Numbered from the stretch's first letter, positions 39,029 through 48,889 are shown. The stretch: DNA of 64,000 nucleotides from Desulfurivibrio dismutans (GCF_029210385.1 NZ_JARGDQ010000001.1:310001-374000), one strand, 5' to 3'. Notes: a model not told the origin generated them from the letters alone. A program made the numbers and translations.

Positions 39029-41350
39029 ATGTTACATTCGACGGCCATGCAACGCTCCCTTTTCAACCCTGAAAGCTCAGCTGATACTCCTCCTGCTCCC
39101 GACGCTGCCGCCAGTGCCGGAGCTCTGGCCGGCTTGAATCCGGCCCAGCGGGAGGCGGTCTGCGCCCCGGCCGGACCGATTCTGGTGATTGCCGGCGCCG
39201 GCAGCGGCAAGACCCGGACACTTGTGCACCGTTTGGCCTATCTGGTGGAACAGGGGCTTCCGCCGGAAAACCTGCTGTTGCTGACCTTTACCCGCAAGGC
39301 CGCCCAGGAAATGATCGTCCGGGCCGGCCGGCTGCTGGCCCATGCTTCCTGCCGGCAGATTACCGGCGGCACCTTCCATGCCACCGCCAACCTGATTCTG
39401 CGCCGTTATGCGGCCCATATCGGTTACCGCGCCAACTTCACTATTCTTGACCAGAGTGACGCCGAGGGGATCGTCAACCTGCTCAAGTCCTCCCTGGGGT
39501 TGGGCGGCGCCGGGCGGCGTTTTCCCAGTCGCCGCCTGTTGCTGGGCATCATCAGCAAAGCGGTGAATACCGAGACCGGTATCGCTGATCTGGTGGAGTC
39601 TCAATACCTGCACCTGCTGGAGTTCCTTGATGATATCCTGCTGATTGCCGAGCACTATCAGCAGTTCAAGCTCTCCCACGGGCTGATGGATTATGATGAC
39701 CTGCTGGTCCACTGGCGTAGGTTGTTGCGGGAAAATCAGGACGTGCGGGCCGAGCTGGCCCGCCGCTTTCAGGTGCTGCTGGTGGATGAGTACCAGGATA
39801 CCAACCCGGTGCAGGCGGAAATTGTTCGCCTGCTGGCCGCACCGCGCAACGACGTGATGGCGGTGGGTGATGACGCCCAGTCCATTTACAGCTTCCGGGG
39901 GGCGGATTTCCGCAATATCATGGAATTTCCCAGGCAGTTTCCCGGCACCCGGGTGATCCGCCTGGAGGAAAACTATCGGTCCACCCCGGAGATTCTGCAG
40001 GTCAGTAACGCCATCATCGCCCCGGCCCCGGAGCAGTACCGCAAAAACCTTTTCAGCCAGCTGGCCGGCGGTGGCCGGCCGGTGCTGTGCGCGGCCCGCA
40101 ACGAAGGGGCCCAGGCCCGTTTTGTGGTGGAAAAAATCAGGGAACTGCAGGTCTCCGGTCTGCCGGAAGAAGAAATCGCCGTCCTTTTTCGTTCCGGTTT
40201 TCACTCCTACAAGCTGGAACTGGAGCTTACCGCCGCCGGTATCGATTTTGAAAAGCGCGGCGGGCTCAAACTTACCGAATCGGCCCATATTAAAGATGTG
40301 CTGGCCCATTTTCGGGTGCTTTGCAATCCCGTCGACCGGCTTTCCTGGCACCGGCTGCTGCTGTTAATCGATAAGATCGGACCCAAAACCGCCGGTAATA
40401 TCATTGATCGTTTCCCGGCGGTGGCGGCGACGGCGGACGGCGAAGAGGGAGCATCGGCCGAGGCCGAGGAAACCAGCCAACCGCTGGCTGCTCATCTGCA
40501 GGTGCTGGCCGATTACCCTGCCGGTAAAGGCTGGCGTGATGGGTTGGGCAGGTTGCGTGAGCTGCTGGACGATCTCCAGGCGGCCGGCTCTCCCCCGCTG
40601 ACCCTGCTGGAACTGGTCCTGGCTTATTATCAGCCGATTTTTCAGCGCCTCTATCCCGATGATTACCCACGGCGGCAGCGCGATCTGGAGCAGCTACGGC
40701 CGTTGCTGGCCGGTTATCAGGATATTCGCGATTTTCTGGCCGATACCGCTCTTGATCCGCCGACTCCCAACGCCGGCGAGGCCGAAGGTCTGCCGCCCCG
40801 GCTGGTGCTTTCCACCGTCCATTCCGCCAAGGGGTTGGAGTGGGACAGTGTGTTCATTATCCACTTGGCCGAGGGCAAGTTTCCCGCTGGTCAGGCGGAA
40901 GACGACGACCAGTACGAGGAGGAGCGGCGGCTCTTTTATGTTGCCGCCACCCGGGCCAAACGCAACCTCTACCTTCTTTATCCCCGAGAGGTGACTGGCA
41001 TGGACCGGCGGCCGGCGCTTTGTCATCCTTCGCCCTTCCTGGCGGAGGTGCCGTCCCGCCTGCTGGAGCTGGCCGGTTCCGCCCGGCCGGTAGCAAGTGC
41101 CGCCGATTACCAGGAAAGAGAGCTTTTCCGTCCTCGGAATGTCGGCACCACCACCGGCGGCGGAGATGACGCCGTCGCCCCCTCGGCCGCCGCAGGGCAG
41201 CCCCTGGCGGTGGGCGCCCGGGTCCGACATCCTTTCTTCGGTCCGGGAGTGGTGGTGAAAATGGTGGCTCCCCGTACGGTGGATGTCCGCTTTGACCGTC
41301 ACGGTTTTAAGACTTTGCACTTGGACTACGCCAAGCTTGAATCGCTGTAA
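39029..41350 (+). CDS. UvrD/PcrA/Rep-type superfamily 1 DNA helicase
   Basis: 3'-5' SF1A helicase for repair or replication restart. The 773 residues contain the Q-motif region LNPAQREAVCAPAG, Walker A GAGSGKT at 56-62, motif II DEYQDTN at 253-259 (Tyr in place of the more common Phe), motif III GDDAQSIYSFRGA, motif IV LEENYRST, motif V LSTVHSAKGLEWD and motif VI LFYVAATRAKRNL. The C-terminus ends in an SH3-like UvrD/PcrA RNA-polymerase-binding tail (RVRHPFFGPGVV, then VRFDRHGFKTLHLDYAKL). ATG 39047 is an alternative start. Confidence 0.95.
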   Translation: MLHSTAMQRSLFNPESSADTPPAPDAAASAGALAGLNPAQREAVCAPAGPILVIAGAGSGKTRTLVHRLAYLVEQGLPPENLLLLTFTRKAAQEMIVRAGRLLAHASCRQITGGTFHATANLILRRYAAHIGYRANFTILDQSDAEGIVNLLKSSLGLGGAGRRFPSRRLLLGIISKAVNTETGIADLVESQYLHLLEFLDDILLIAEHYQQFKLSHGLMDYDDLLVHWRRLLRENQDVRAELARRFQVLLVDEYQDTNPVQAEIVRLLAAPRNDVMAVGDDAQSIYSFRGADFRNIMEFPRQFPGTRVIRLEENYRSTPEILQVSNAIIAPAPEQYRKNLFSQLAGGGRPVLCAARNEGAQARFVVEKIRELQVSGLPEEEIAVLFRSGFHSYKLELELTAAGIDFEKRGGLKLTESAHIKDVLAHFRVLCNPVDRLSWHRLLLLIDKIGPKTAGNIIDRFPAVAATADGEEGASAEAEETSQPLAAHLQVLADYPAGKGWRDGLGRLRELLDDLQAAGSPPLTLLELVLAYYQPIFQRLYPDDYPRRQRDLEQLRPLLAGYQDIRDFLADTALDPPTPNAGEAEGLPPRLVLSTVHSAKGLEWDSVFIIHLAEGKFPAGQAEDDDQYEEERRLFYVAATRAKRNLYLLYPREVTGMDRRPALCHPSPFLAEVPSRLLELAGSARPVASAADYQERELFRPRNVGTTTGGGDDAVAPSAAAGQPLAVGARVRHPFFGPGVVVKMVAPRTVDVRFDRHGFKTLHLDYAKLESL

Positions 41351-41416
41351 AGCGTGGACAATGCTCAATTCACCGATAACTTTACTGATTGCCTACGTTG
41401 ACAGGACCAAAACACC

Positions 41417-42787
41417 ATGATGGACTACCAGCAGGCCTGGGATTATCTCGATCGTCTGCAGTTTTTTAAAATCAAGCTGGGGCTGGACAGCATGGAGCGC
41501 TTTCTGGGGCGGCTGGGAGAGCCCCAACGGCAGTTGCGCTTCATTCATGTGGCCGGCACCAACGGGAAAGGATCGGTGGCCTCGGCCTTGCTGGCCGTGC
41601 TTTCCCGGGCCGGCTACCGGGCGGGTTTGTACACCTCGCCTCACTTGAGCTGTGTGCGGGAGCGGTTCCGGATCAACGATGAGTTTATCAGTCGTGATGA
41701 TTTTGCCCGCCAGGCCACGGCCATCCATGACGTGCTGGGCGGCGACCAGATCACCTATTTTGAATTTACCACCGCCTTGGCCCTGCTCTGGTTTGCCACC
41801 CGCCAGGTTGATGTGGCCATCCTGGAGGTGGGTTTGGGCGGGCGGCTGGATGCCACCAACGTGATCACTCCCCAGGTGGGGGTGATCACCAACGTGTCCA
41901 TGGATCACCAGGCCTACCTCGGCAATACTTTAGCCGAGGTGGCGGCGGAAAAGGCCGGGATCATTAAACCAGGAGTGCCTCTGGTCTCCGGGGTGGCAGC
42001 CGATGAATCCCGGGCGGTGGTTGCGCGGCGTTGCCGGGAACTGTCCGCACCGCTGTATCTGCTGGGACGGGATTTTGCCTGGTATCCTGACGACAAGGAC
42101 GCGACGGTGGCACCGGGCGATGAGTCGTCTGCCGCCGAGGCCGGGGCGGCGGCGGGCGCTGCCTGGAACTATCGGGGCTTGCATGATGAAATCGGCGGGC
42201 TGCGCTGCCGGCTGCGGGGGCGGCATCAGCAGGACAACCTCAGCCTGGCATTGGCGACGCTGGAACTGCTGACGCCGGTTTTACCGGTGACGGTCGACGA
42301 TATCCGGGCTGGAATCGGCGAGGTAAGCTGGCCGGGGCGGCTGGAATACCTGGAGGTCCATCCGTCGGAAGTTGATGGGCCGCGGCGGGTGCTGCTGGAT
42401 GGCGCCCATAACCCGGCTGGAATTGCCGCCCTGGTGGCCGCGCTTAAAGATGACTTTTCCGGCTGGCGGTTGGTCGTGGTCTGGGCCAGCATGGTGGACA
42501 AGGATGTGGCCGCCGGCCTGGGGCAGATCGCACCTCTTGCCGATGAGCTGATACTGACCCGGCCGGAGAGTGAGCGTTCCGCCACCCCGGCGGCCATGCG
42601 GCAAATGCTGCCAGTGGCCGCGCGGGGAAAAGCCCGGGAGGTTGATGATACCGCCATGGCCCTGGAACAGGCCTGGCGGTTGACTCGGCCCGAGGATCTG
42701 GTGGTGGTGGCCGGCTCACTTTACCTGGTGGGGGCGGCCCGGCGACTGCTGGCCGGTGAACTGGTGAGAGATGAACCGCCTGAATAA
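41417..42787 (+). CDS. folC: FolC, folylpolyglutamate/dihydrofolate synthase
   Basis: Mur-ligase-like enzyme that adds glutamates to folates and may make dihydrofolate. The 456 residues have the P-loop GTNGKGS at 47-53, the HLSCVRERFRIN segment, the segment LEVGLGGRLDATN, and DGAHNPAGIAALV in the C-domain. A short Ala/Glu/Asp-rich insert lies near 228-250. The HNH gene starts 13 bp downstream. Confidence 0.95.
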   Translation: MMDYQQAWDYLDRLQFFKIKLGLDSMERFLGRLGEPQRQLRFIHVAGTNGKGSVASALLAVLSRAGYRAGLYTSPHLSCVRERFRINDEFISRDDFARQATAIHDVLGGDQITYFEFTTALALLWFATRQVDVAILEVGLGGRLDATNVITPQVGVITNVSMDHQAYLGNTLAEVAAEKAGIIKPGVPLVSGVAADESRAVVARRCRELSAPLYLLGRDFAWYPDDKDATVAPGDESSAAEAGAAAGAAWNYRGLHDEIGGLRCRLRGRHQQDNLSLALATLELLTPVLPVTVDDIRAGIGEVSWPGRLEYLEVHPSEVDGPRRVLLDGAHNPAGIAALVAALKDDFSGWRLVVVWASMVDKDVAAGLGQIAPLADELILTRPESERSATPAAMRQMLPVAARGKAREVDDTAMALEQAWRLTRPEDLVVVAGSLYLVGAARRLLAGELVRDEPPE

Positions 42788-42800
42788 GCGCAGGTAAAAC

Positions 42801-43091
42801 ATGATGGACGAATATTGTAATGGTCTGGACGGGGTGGATGGGGCCGTTGTCCGGCGAGAGAAGGCCAGGGCCCGGGAGCTGCGCAAGTCCCGCTGGTGGC
42901 AGCAGAAGCTGGCCCATGGGGTCTGTCATTACTGTGGCGGCAGGTTCGCTCCCGAAGAGTTGACCATGGATCACGTGGTACCGCTGGCCCGGGGTGGCCT
43001 AAGCCGAAAAAACAACCTGGTACCCTGCTGCAAGACCTGTAACACCGATAAAAAAAGCCGCTTACTCCAGGAATGGGAAGGCTACGGCTGA
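42801..43091 (+). CDS. Small HNH-family nuclease-like protein
   Basis: 96 residues with a full HNH/zinc arrangement: CHYC (Cys42, Cys45), the DH pair at 57-58 in [12 protein letters not shown], Asn71/72, and CCKTC (Cys77, Cys80). Single-domain HNH proteins of this size are common and mostly uncharacterised; roles in DNA cleavage or repair are possible. It lies downstream of folC and overlaps tail-to-tail by 10 bp with the giant signalling gene. No restriction or toxin partner is adjacent. Confidence 0.85.
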   Translation: MMDEYCNGLDGVDGAVVRREKARARELRKSRWWQQKLAHGVCHYCGGRFAPEELTMDHVVPLARGGLSRKNNLVPCCKTCNTDKKSRLLQEWEGYG

Positions 43092-46000
43092 CCATGGTTG
43101 GAGGGAGGTAAACGTTCGTGCAGAAAGCGAGTAATTTCCGCCGCCGGCAGGGGGCGGCTGAAATGGTAGCCCTGAAAGGTGTCGCAGCCTTTTTCCCGCA
43201 GAAAGGCCGCCTGGTCGGCGGTTTCCACTCCTTCCGCCACTACCTCCATCTTGAGGCTGTGGGCCAGGGTGATGATGGTGATCACCACCGCCCGGTCATC
43301 GTCGTGGGTGGTGATGTCGTTGACGAAAGTCCGATCGATCTTGAGGCTGTTGATGGGGAAGCTCTTCAGATAGCCCAGAGAAGAATAGCCGGTGCCGAAG
43401 TCATCCAGGGCCAGGGTAATGCCCATTTCCTGCAGCTGTCGCAGGGTGGCCACGGTGGTATCCAGGTTTTCCATGATGATGCTTTCAGTGATCTCCAGCT
43501 CCAGAAAATCGGGGATTAAGCCGCTTTCCCGGATGATGCCGGCGATGGAAGCGGCAAGTTGCGGTTGCTGAAACTGTACCGCCGAGAGGTTGACCGCAAT
43601 CCGCAGGGGCGGTAGTCCTTCTTTTTGCCACTGCCGGCTCTGTTTGCATGCCTGGCGCAGCACCCATTCGCCGATGGGTACGATCAGCCCGGTTTCTTCC
43701 GCCAGGGGGATAAACTCCGCCGGGCTGATCGGTCCGCGCTCTGGCTGGACCCAGCGGATCAGGGCCTCAACTCCCCGGACCGTCAGGTCGTTGGCGTCGA
43801 TTTTGGGCTGATAATAAAGCTCGAACTCCTCGAATTCCAGGGCCTGCCGCAGGCGGTTTTTCAGGGTCATGCGGGCCAGCACCGTTTCAAACATCGAGGC
43901 CTGGAAAAAATGGAAGTTGTTACCGCCGTTTTTCTTGGTGTGATACATGGCGGTGTCGGCGTTTTTGATCAGCGTTTCGGTGTCGTCGGCGTCGTCGGGA
44001 AAAAGCGAGATGCCGATACTGGGGGTCAGGTGCAGATCGTGGCCGCCGAATTGGAAGGGCTGGGTAAAAAGACCGAGAATTACCTGGGCGGCCTGGGCTA
44101 CTTCGTCGAGGTTGTCCACCCTGGTGAGCAGCAGGCAGAATTCGTCGCCACCCAGGCGGCAGATGCTGTCGGCGTCGTCCTTGATCCGGGTCAGGCGTTC
44201 GGCCACTTCTCCGAGGATAAAATCGCCGGCGCTGTGGCCTAAAGTGTCGTTGACCTCCTTAAAACGGTCCAGGTCGAACATCAGCAGGGCGGACTGATGA
44301 TTACCGCGCCGGGCCCGGGTGAGGGCCTGTTGCAGGCGCTCGTGGAAAAGCAGGCGATTGGGCAGGCCGGTAAGCTGATCAAAGTGGGCCAGGTTTTCCA
44401 ACTGATCCTGGGTCTGCTTGATGGCCGTCAGGTCGCTGGAAATCCCCACGTAATGGGTGGTGCGCCCCCGGCGGTCGGTGACGGCGCTGATCGACAGCCA
44501 TTTGGGGTGAACTTCGCTGTTTTTACGGCGGCTCCAGATCTCACCTTCCCAGTGTCCGGTGGTGGTCAACTGATGCCACATCTGCCGGTAAAACTCCTCG
44601 CCATGATGGCCGGATTTGAGAATGCGCGGGTTGTCGCCGATCACTTCCTCCCGGTGGTATCCGGTGACTTTTTCAAAGGCGCGGTTGACTTCGATGATCC
44701 TGGCGTCGGCATCGGTGATCACCACCGCCTCACTGGTTTCTTCCAGGAATTGGTGGGAAAGGCGGATTTTCTCTTCGCTTTGCTTGCGTTGGGTGATGTC
44801 CCGGGCGTAACAAATCATCCCGCTGCTGGTCATCCCGCTGCTGGTTGGGCCGCCGGCGCCGTCGTCGTTGAGTAGCGAAAGTGAAAAGTCGGCATGTCGT
44901 TGCAGGCCGCTTTTGGTCCGAATTTCAATTTCAAACTGGTGATTGCCCTTTTCCAGCACCTGCGGCAGAATTTCGGTCTGGAAGAAATCAAGCTCATGGG
45001 GGGGCAGGAAAAAGGGTAATGGGTTTTTCCGGGCTTCGGCGGCGGTGTAGCCAAACAGCCGCTCGGCCCCCCGGTTCCAGTTGCTGATCAGGCCGTCGGG
45101 GGTGGTGGTGATGATGGCGTCGTGGAGTTCCTCGATGATCCTGGCTCTGATCTGCAGTCGTTCTTCCGCCTGTTTGCGTTCCAGGCCCAGGGCGATGATA
45201 TCGGCCACCGTGGTCAGGGACTCGATGATGGACTGGGGCAGGTGGTGGCGGGTAAAAAAGGCCATGACTCCAACTACTTTGCCGTCGATGATCAGGGGGT
45301 GCCCGGCCATGGCCCGCAGCCGGTTTTCTTCCACCCATTGGGGGTTCTTGATCTGGGGGTCGTTGAGCAGTTGGTTGGAGACCTTGGCTCGGCGGTGCAG
45401 GGCAATGTCGCCGATTTTAGTCCGGGGGTCGATGGGCACCCGGGAGAATTCGCCGTTTATCCGGGTGTGCAGGCCGGCGCTGGCGGTCAGGACCAAGGTG
45501 CGTTCCGGTTCCGGAATTAGCCAGATCCGGGCCAGGGCGGCGTCCAGGTGTTTGACCATGGCCTCGCAGCAATCCTGGATGGTGGTTTCCAGGGGGTTGT
45601 TGCGGGTCAGCATCATGCCGGTTTCAGCGGTTAAGGTCAGCATCTGCATGCGATAATGCAGTTCCTGTTCTGCGGTTTTCTGGGCTGTAATATCTTGGGC
45701 CGTGCCCAGCATTCTATGCGGCTTGCCGTGTTGGTCGAAAAGCAGTTCGCCGGTTTCGCGCAGAATCTTTTCCTCCCCTCCCGGCAGCATGATGCGGTGT
45801 TCGACACTATAGGGTAAATGATCTTCCAGGGTGCGGTCGACCGCCTCCTGGACCCGCTCCCGGTCATCGGGGGGAATGGTGGCCAGGAAGGCCTGGTAAC
45901 TGACCGGAAACTGTTCTGGGTGACGCTCAAAGATCCGGTACAGTTCCGAAGACCAGAACAGATGCTGACTACTGATGTCCCATTCCCAGTGGCCGATCTG

Positions 46001-46273
46001 GGCGATCCGCTGAGATTCCTCCAGCCGGTTCTTACTCAGTTGCAGTTCATTCCGAGCCCGACGCAGCATGCTGGTCTGGCGCAGGATGAGCCAGAGGATC
46101 AGGTTGGTAACCAGAGCGGCGACCGTCAGCCAACTGTAAAGGCCCCGCAGTTCCAGGTCGGTCAAAGAAAGGTCGGTGAAACTGAACAGCACCGCCACTC
46201 CGGTCGCCTGCAGGGTAACAAAGCCCAGCAGCCAAGGCCAGGTTTTAAAATGTAACGCGGTGGATGGTGGCAT
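43082..46273 (-). CDS. Membrane-anchored PAS/GAF sensor with GGDEF and EAL domains
   Basis: 1063 residues for cyclic-di-GMP turnover. Two membrane segments lie at about 11-31 and 44-64, followed by PAS (about 95-190, [13 protein letters not shown]), GAF (about 215-360), two further PAS domains (about 385-500 and 515-635, the second with [21 protein letters not shown]), GGDEF near residue 708 with intact RLGGDEF, and EAL near 834 (VEALIRW), with downstream EITESI and [13 protein letters not shown]. Both catalytic signatures are intact, so it could synthesise and degrade c-di-GMP under sensory control. It lies 3 bp downstream of pfkA on the same strand. Confidence 0.95.
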   Translation of the reverse strand: MPPSTALHFKTWPWLLGFVTLQATGVAVLFSFTDLSLTDLELRGLYSWLTVAALVTNLILWLILRQTSMLRRARNELQLSKNRLEESQRIAQIGHWEWDISSQHLFWSSELYRIFERHPEQFPVSYQAFLATIPPDDRERVQEAVDRTLEDHLPYSVEHRIMLPGGEEKILRETGELLFDQHGKPHRMLGTAQDITAQKTAEQELHYRMQMLTLTAETGMMLTRNNPLETTIQDCCEAMVKHLDAALARIWLIPEPERTLVLTASAGLHTRINGEFSRVPIDPRTKIGDIALHRRAKVSNQLLNDPQIKNPQWVEENRLRAMAGHPLIIDGKVVGVMAFFTRHHLPQSIIESLTTVADIIALGLERKQAEERLQIRARIIEELHDAIITTTPDGLISNWNRGAERLFGYTAAEARKNPLPFFLPPHELDFFQTEILPQVLEKGNHQFEIEIRTKSGLQRHADFSLSLLNDDGAGGPTSSGMTSSGMICYARDITQRKQSEEKIRLSHQFLEETSEAVVITDADARIIEVNRAFEKVTGYHREEVIGDNPRILKSGHHGEEFYRQMWHQLTTTGHWEGEIWSRRKNSEVHPKWLSISAVTDRRGRTTHYVGISSDLTAIKQTQDQLENLAHFDQLTGLPNRLLFHERLQQALTRARRGNHQSALLMFDLDRFKEVNDTLGHSAGDFILGEVAERLTRIKDDADSICRLGGDEFCLLLTRVDNLDEVAQAAQVILGLFTQPFQFGGHDLHLTPSIGISLFPDDADDTETLIKNADTAMYHTKKNGGNNFHFFQASMFETVLARMTLKNRLRQALEFEEFELYYQPKIDANDLTVRGVEALIRWVQPERGPISPAEFIPLAEETGLIVPIGEWVLRQACKQSRQWQKEGLPPLRIAVNLSAVQFQQPQLAASIAGIIRESGLIPDFLELEITESIIMENLDTTVATLRQLQEMGITLALDDFGTGYSSLGYLKSFPINSLKIDRTFVNDITTHDDDRAVVITIITLAHSLKMEVVAEGVETADQAAFLREKGCDTFQGYHFSRPLPAAEITRFLHERLPPSNHGQP

Positions 46274-46276
46274 GGC

Positions 46277-47374
46277 TTAATTGCTGTCCCCGAAACAGAT
46301 GCCGATCTCCCGGGCGGTGAGCAGTTTATCGCTGTTGACCTCCACCTTTTTGCGCCCCTTGACCGCCTCGGCCAAGGGAATCGCTGCCATATCCGGTGTT
46401 TTGAGGGCCACCATATGATCGAAAAGCTCAAGTTCCGCCATGCGGACTGCGGCCCCGCCAAAACGCAGGGCAAGCAGGCGGTCGAAGGTGGTGGGGGAAC
46501 CGCCCCGCTGCAGATGCCCCAGGGTCAGCGAGCGGGTATCTTTGCCCGTGAGCTTGCGGATATGTTCCGCCACCCATTCGCCGATTCCCCCCAACAGTTC
46601 GCTGTCCCGGCCCAGTTCGCTGCTTTTTTTGCATACCGCCTTTTTCATGCCCTGGGCCTTGGCGCCCTCGGCCACCACCACGATGGCGTAATTCTTGTCC
46701 CGCAGTTCGTTGTCGTTGATTTTCCGGCAGACCACATCGATGTCAAAGGGGATCTCGGGGATTAAAATAACATCGGCCCCGCCGGAAATACCGGCATTCA
46801 AGGCAATCCAACCGGAATCGCGGCCCATGACCTCCACCACCATAACCCGGTCGTGGGATTTGGCGGTGGAGTGGAGTTTGTCCAGGGCTTCGGTGGCGGT
46901 GGAGACAGCGGTATCGAAACCGAAGGTGCGCTGGGTGGCTTCCAGGTCGTTGTCGATGGTTTTGGGCACCCCTATCACCGGCATCCCCTTTTCCGTGGCG
47001 AACCTATGGGCGATTTCCAGGCTGCCGTCACCACCCACCGCGATGTGGCAGAAAAAGCCAAGTCGGCGGAAGTTCCGCATGATCCGGTCGGAAAGATCCA
47101 GGGTCTGAATCTCGCCGGCCAGGTTTTCCACCGGCATGGCAAAAGGATTACCCTTGTTGGTGGAGCCCAGGATGGTGCCCCCCAAGGGCATGATGTCTTC
47201 CACTTTTTCCGGGGTCAGGCGGATCAGTTCATCGGGGTCCAGCAGCCCCCGGTAGCCGCTTTTACTGCCGTAAATCTCCCAGCCCCGCTGATAGGCCGAC
47301 TTGGTCACCGCGTAAATTACGGCGTTAAGGCCGGGAGCATCACCGCCGCCGGTGGAAATAACAATTTTTTTCAT
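46277..47374 (-). CDS. pfkA: 6-phosphofructokinase (PfkA family, mixed ATP/PPi-type residues)
   Basis: Phosphorylates fructose-6-phosphate in glycolysis. The 365 residues show STGGGDAPGLNAV, GGDGS at 114-118, PKTIDND at 137-143, GRDSGWIAL and GHLQRGGSP. At the two positions used to predict the phosphoryl donor, this protein has Gly117 (as in ATP enzymes) and Lys138 (as in PPi enzymes); this Gly/Lys combination is typical of the group III branch, so donor specificity cannot be read from sequence. Transcription is divergent from the selenoprotein gene and the sensor gene follows 3 bp downstream. Confidence 0.93.
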   Translation of the reverse strand: MKKIVISTGGGDAPGLNAVIYAVTKSAYQRGWEIYGSKSGYRGLLDPDELIRLTPEKVEDIMPLGGTILGSTNKGNPFAMPVENLAGEIQTLDLSDRIMRNFRRLGFFCHIAVGGDGSLEIAHRFATEKGMPVIGVPKTIDNDLEATQRTFGFDTAVSTATEALDKLHSTAKSHDRVMVVEVMGRDSGWIALNAGISGGADVILIPEIPFDIDVVCRKINDNELRDKNYAIVVVAEGAKAQGMKKAVCKKSSELGRDSELLGGIGEWVAEHIRKLTGKDTRSLTLGHLQRGGSPTTFDRLLALRFGGAAVRMAELELFDHMVALKTPDMAAIPLAEAVKGRKKVEVNSDKLLTAREIGICFGDSN

Positions 47375-47518
47375 GGTGTAAGGCCTCCCTTGGTTGCCGC
47401 CACCTGGCGGACATGAACGTACTTTGGTGATTCATAGTAAGGTTTGCTGATAAGGTCAATACCCCGCCGTGGTAAGCGGGTGCCGCGCCTTTTTCTTTAA
47501 GATTATCCACCCAGCCCC

Positions 47519-47565
47519 TTGACTTATCGCAGGGAATAGCTTAAGTTTTCTCTAAAGTTTATAAT
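47519..47565 (+). promoter_or_regulatory. Putative promoter(s) for the selenoprotein gene
   Basis: TTGACT at 47519-47524 with TAAGTT at 47542-47547 (17-bp spacing), and a consensus TATAAT at 47560-47565 with a poor -35. Both point toward the selenoprotein gene in the 248-bp region shared with divergent pfkA. Confidence 0.5.
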
Positions 47566-47622
47566 GGTTGCGGTGAATTTAACCAACCTTTTAACAACCT
47601 TAAGGTTTCAAGGAGGCATCTT

Positions 47623-47961
47623 ATGCTGGAAGTAACTGATTTGGCAAGTAAAAAACTGAAGGCCTATCTGGCGGACAACAGTATCGAATCTCCGGTGCGC
47701 GTTGCCTTGATGCAGGGCGGTTGAGCCGGTCCCTCGCTGGGATTGGCTCTGGATGAGCCAAAAGAAAACGACACCACCCACACTCAGGACGGCGTCAAGT
47801 ACCTGATTGACAACGGCTTGAGCCAGCAGTGCGGTTCGGTGAAGATCGACTTCATCGACGCCGGGGCTCGCTCCGGTTTTTCCATCACCCCGGCCAACCC
47901 CTTGGGTGGCAGTGGTTGTGGCAGTTCCTGCAGCACGGCAGGCGGTTCCTGCGGCTGCTAA
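47623..47961 (+). CDS. HesB/IscA-like selenoprotein with in-frame UGA (selenocysteine)
   Basis: 112 residues when TGA at 47722-47724 is read as selenocysteine (residue 34, context MQGG-U-AGPSLGLALDEP). The start is supported by AGGAGG at 47611-47616, 6 bp before ATG 47623, and the frame stays open through the TGA to TAA at 47959. The fold is the small A-type iron-sulfur carrier (HesB/IscA) family; Sec occupies the first ligand-Cys region and the C-terminus is Cys-rich (GCGSSCSTAGGSCGC). A perfect 9-bp hairpin starts right after the UGA. HesB-related selenoproteins are known in anaerobes; the exact role (Fe-S or Se handling) is not established here. Confidence 0.9.
47722..47747 (+). promoter_or_regulatory. 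UGA codon plus SECIS-like hairpin
   Basis: GCCGGTCCC (47725-47733) pairs with GGGATTGGC (47739-47747) over nine positions including two G-U pairs, with a 5-nt loop TCGCT. It begins one base after the TGA. The stem-loop is closer to the codon than in E. coli fdhF, so its use by SelB is an inference. Confidence 0.65.
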
Positions 47962-47990
47962 GCTCGACCGTTATGCTTTTTGGCAGGTTC

Positions 47991-48024
47991 AAACCCTCGG
48001 TGTCTGTGACACCGGGGGTTTTTT
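47991..48024 (+). terminator. Intrinsic terminator after the selenoprotein gene
   Basis: CCCTCGGTGTC (47994-48004) pairs with GACACCGGGGG (48008-48018), followed by a run of six T. It separates the selenoprotein gene from the AMMECR1 gene. Confidence 0.9.
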
Positions 48025-48075
48025 GTTGGCTTTTGGGCATTGCCATTGCAATCAGCGTTAAGGAGGTTAGCAGCC

Positions 48076-48678
48076 ATGGCTTCAGATGTATCGACGGCGG
48101 CCGGCATGCTTACGGTGGAGGAAGGGGGAGCTCTGCTGGAACTGGCCCGGCAGGCTATTGCCCGTCGTCTTGATCGGGCCGTTGACGTTCCGGCCAATGT
48201 TGCCCAAACCCTGGCGGCGCCGCGACTGCAGGAGCGGCGTGGGGTCTTTGTGACTCTGAAGAGCAACGGCCGCCTGAGGGGGTGCATCGGTAGCCTGCAG
48301 CCGGTGGGCAGTATTGTGGAAGGAGTACAAGACAATGCACTGAAAGCCGCCTTTGGTGATCCCCGTTTCCCCGGGTTGAGCGTCGAGGAATTGCCGGCGG
48401 TGCAAATCGAGGTCAGTGTGCTGACCCCACTGTCGCCCCTGTCCTACCATGGCTCCGACGATCTGGTAGCGCGTCTGCGGCCCGGTCGCGACGGGGTGCT
48501 GATTGAACAGGGCGGCCTGTCCGCCACTTTTTTGCCCCAGGTTTGGGAGCAGCTGCCTCAGCCGGAGCATTTTTTAGGGCAGCTCTGCCTAAAAGCCGGC
48601 CTGCCGGCGGCGGCCTGGCGGGAAGGGCGACTGCGGGTGGAGACTTACCAGGTTCAGTCTTTTGTCGAACAGAGGTGA
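48076..48678 (+). CDS. AMMECR1-domain protein (AmmeMemoRadiSam protein A-like)
   Basis: 200 residues with a full AMMECR1 domain: GVFVTLKSNGRLRGCIGSLQP at about 61-81 contains the invariant LRGCIG hexapeptide, followed by DNALKAAFGDPRFPGLS and LSPLSYHGSDDL. ATG at 48076 is preceded by AAGGAGG 9 bp upstream, which decides against the longer frame from 48040. The Memo and radical-SAM partners seen in other genomes are not adjacent. The family function is unknown. Confidence 0.93.
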   Translation: MASDVSTAAGMLTVEEGGALLELARQAIARRLDRAVDVPANVAQTLAAPRLQERRGVFVTLKSNGRLRGCIGSLQPVGSIVEGVQDNALKAAFGDPRFPGLSVEELPAVQIEVSVLTPLSPLSYHGSDDLVARLRPGRDGVLIEQGGLSATFLPQVWEQLPQPEHFLGQLCLKAGLPAAAWREGRLRVETYQVQSFVEQR

Positions 48679-48757
48679 GGCCCTTTTTGGTTATCCCAGG
48701 GGTTGGTCGTCGTAATCTTGCTTTTTTGCAGGCCCTGTGGTACATCCCGCAAGATCG

Positions 48758-48782
48758 CCCCTGCCGTTGGCCGGGGTTTTTT
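48758..48782 (+). terminator. Probable terminator of the AMMECR1 gene
   Basis: CCCC-TG-CC / GG-CC-GGGG hairpin (48758-48776) followed by six T to 48782. It lies just 20 bp before tRNA-Leu(UAA), leaving little room for a tRNA promoter in between, so it may be leaky. Confidence 0.6.
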
Positions 48783-48802
48783 CATCAACGACCGTGCAAA
48801 AA

Positions 48803-48889
48803 GCCCGGATGGCGGAACAGGTAGACGCAAGGGACTTAAAATCCCTCGGCCGTTAGGCTGTGCGAGTTCGATTCTCGCTCCGGGCACCA
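48803..48889 (+). tRNA. tRNA-Leu(UAA), integration target
   Basis: An 87-nt class II tRNA, acceptor GCCCGGA/TCCGGGC, anticodon loop CTTAAAA giving UAA, encoded CCA. Its last 58 bp (48832-48889) are repeated at 56405-56462, marking the left attachment site of the integrative element. The gene stays intact. Confidence 0.97.
48832..48889 (+). repeat. attL, left 58-bp direct repeat
   Basis: Begins GGACTTAAAATCCCTC in the anticodon arm of tRNA-Leu(UAA) and runs to the encoded CCA. It is identical to 56405-56462 except at 48854 (T here, A at 56427). Confidence 0.95.

Noticed and set aside
47743-47961. Separate 72-codon gene
   Set aside because: It is the in-frame C-terminal part of the selenoprotein after the UGA and has no ribosome-binding site of its own.
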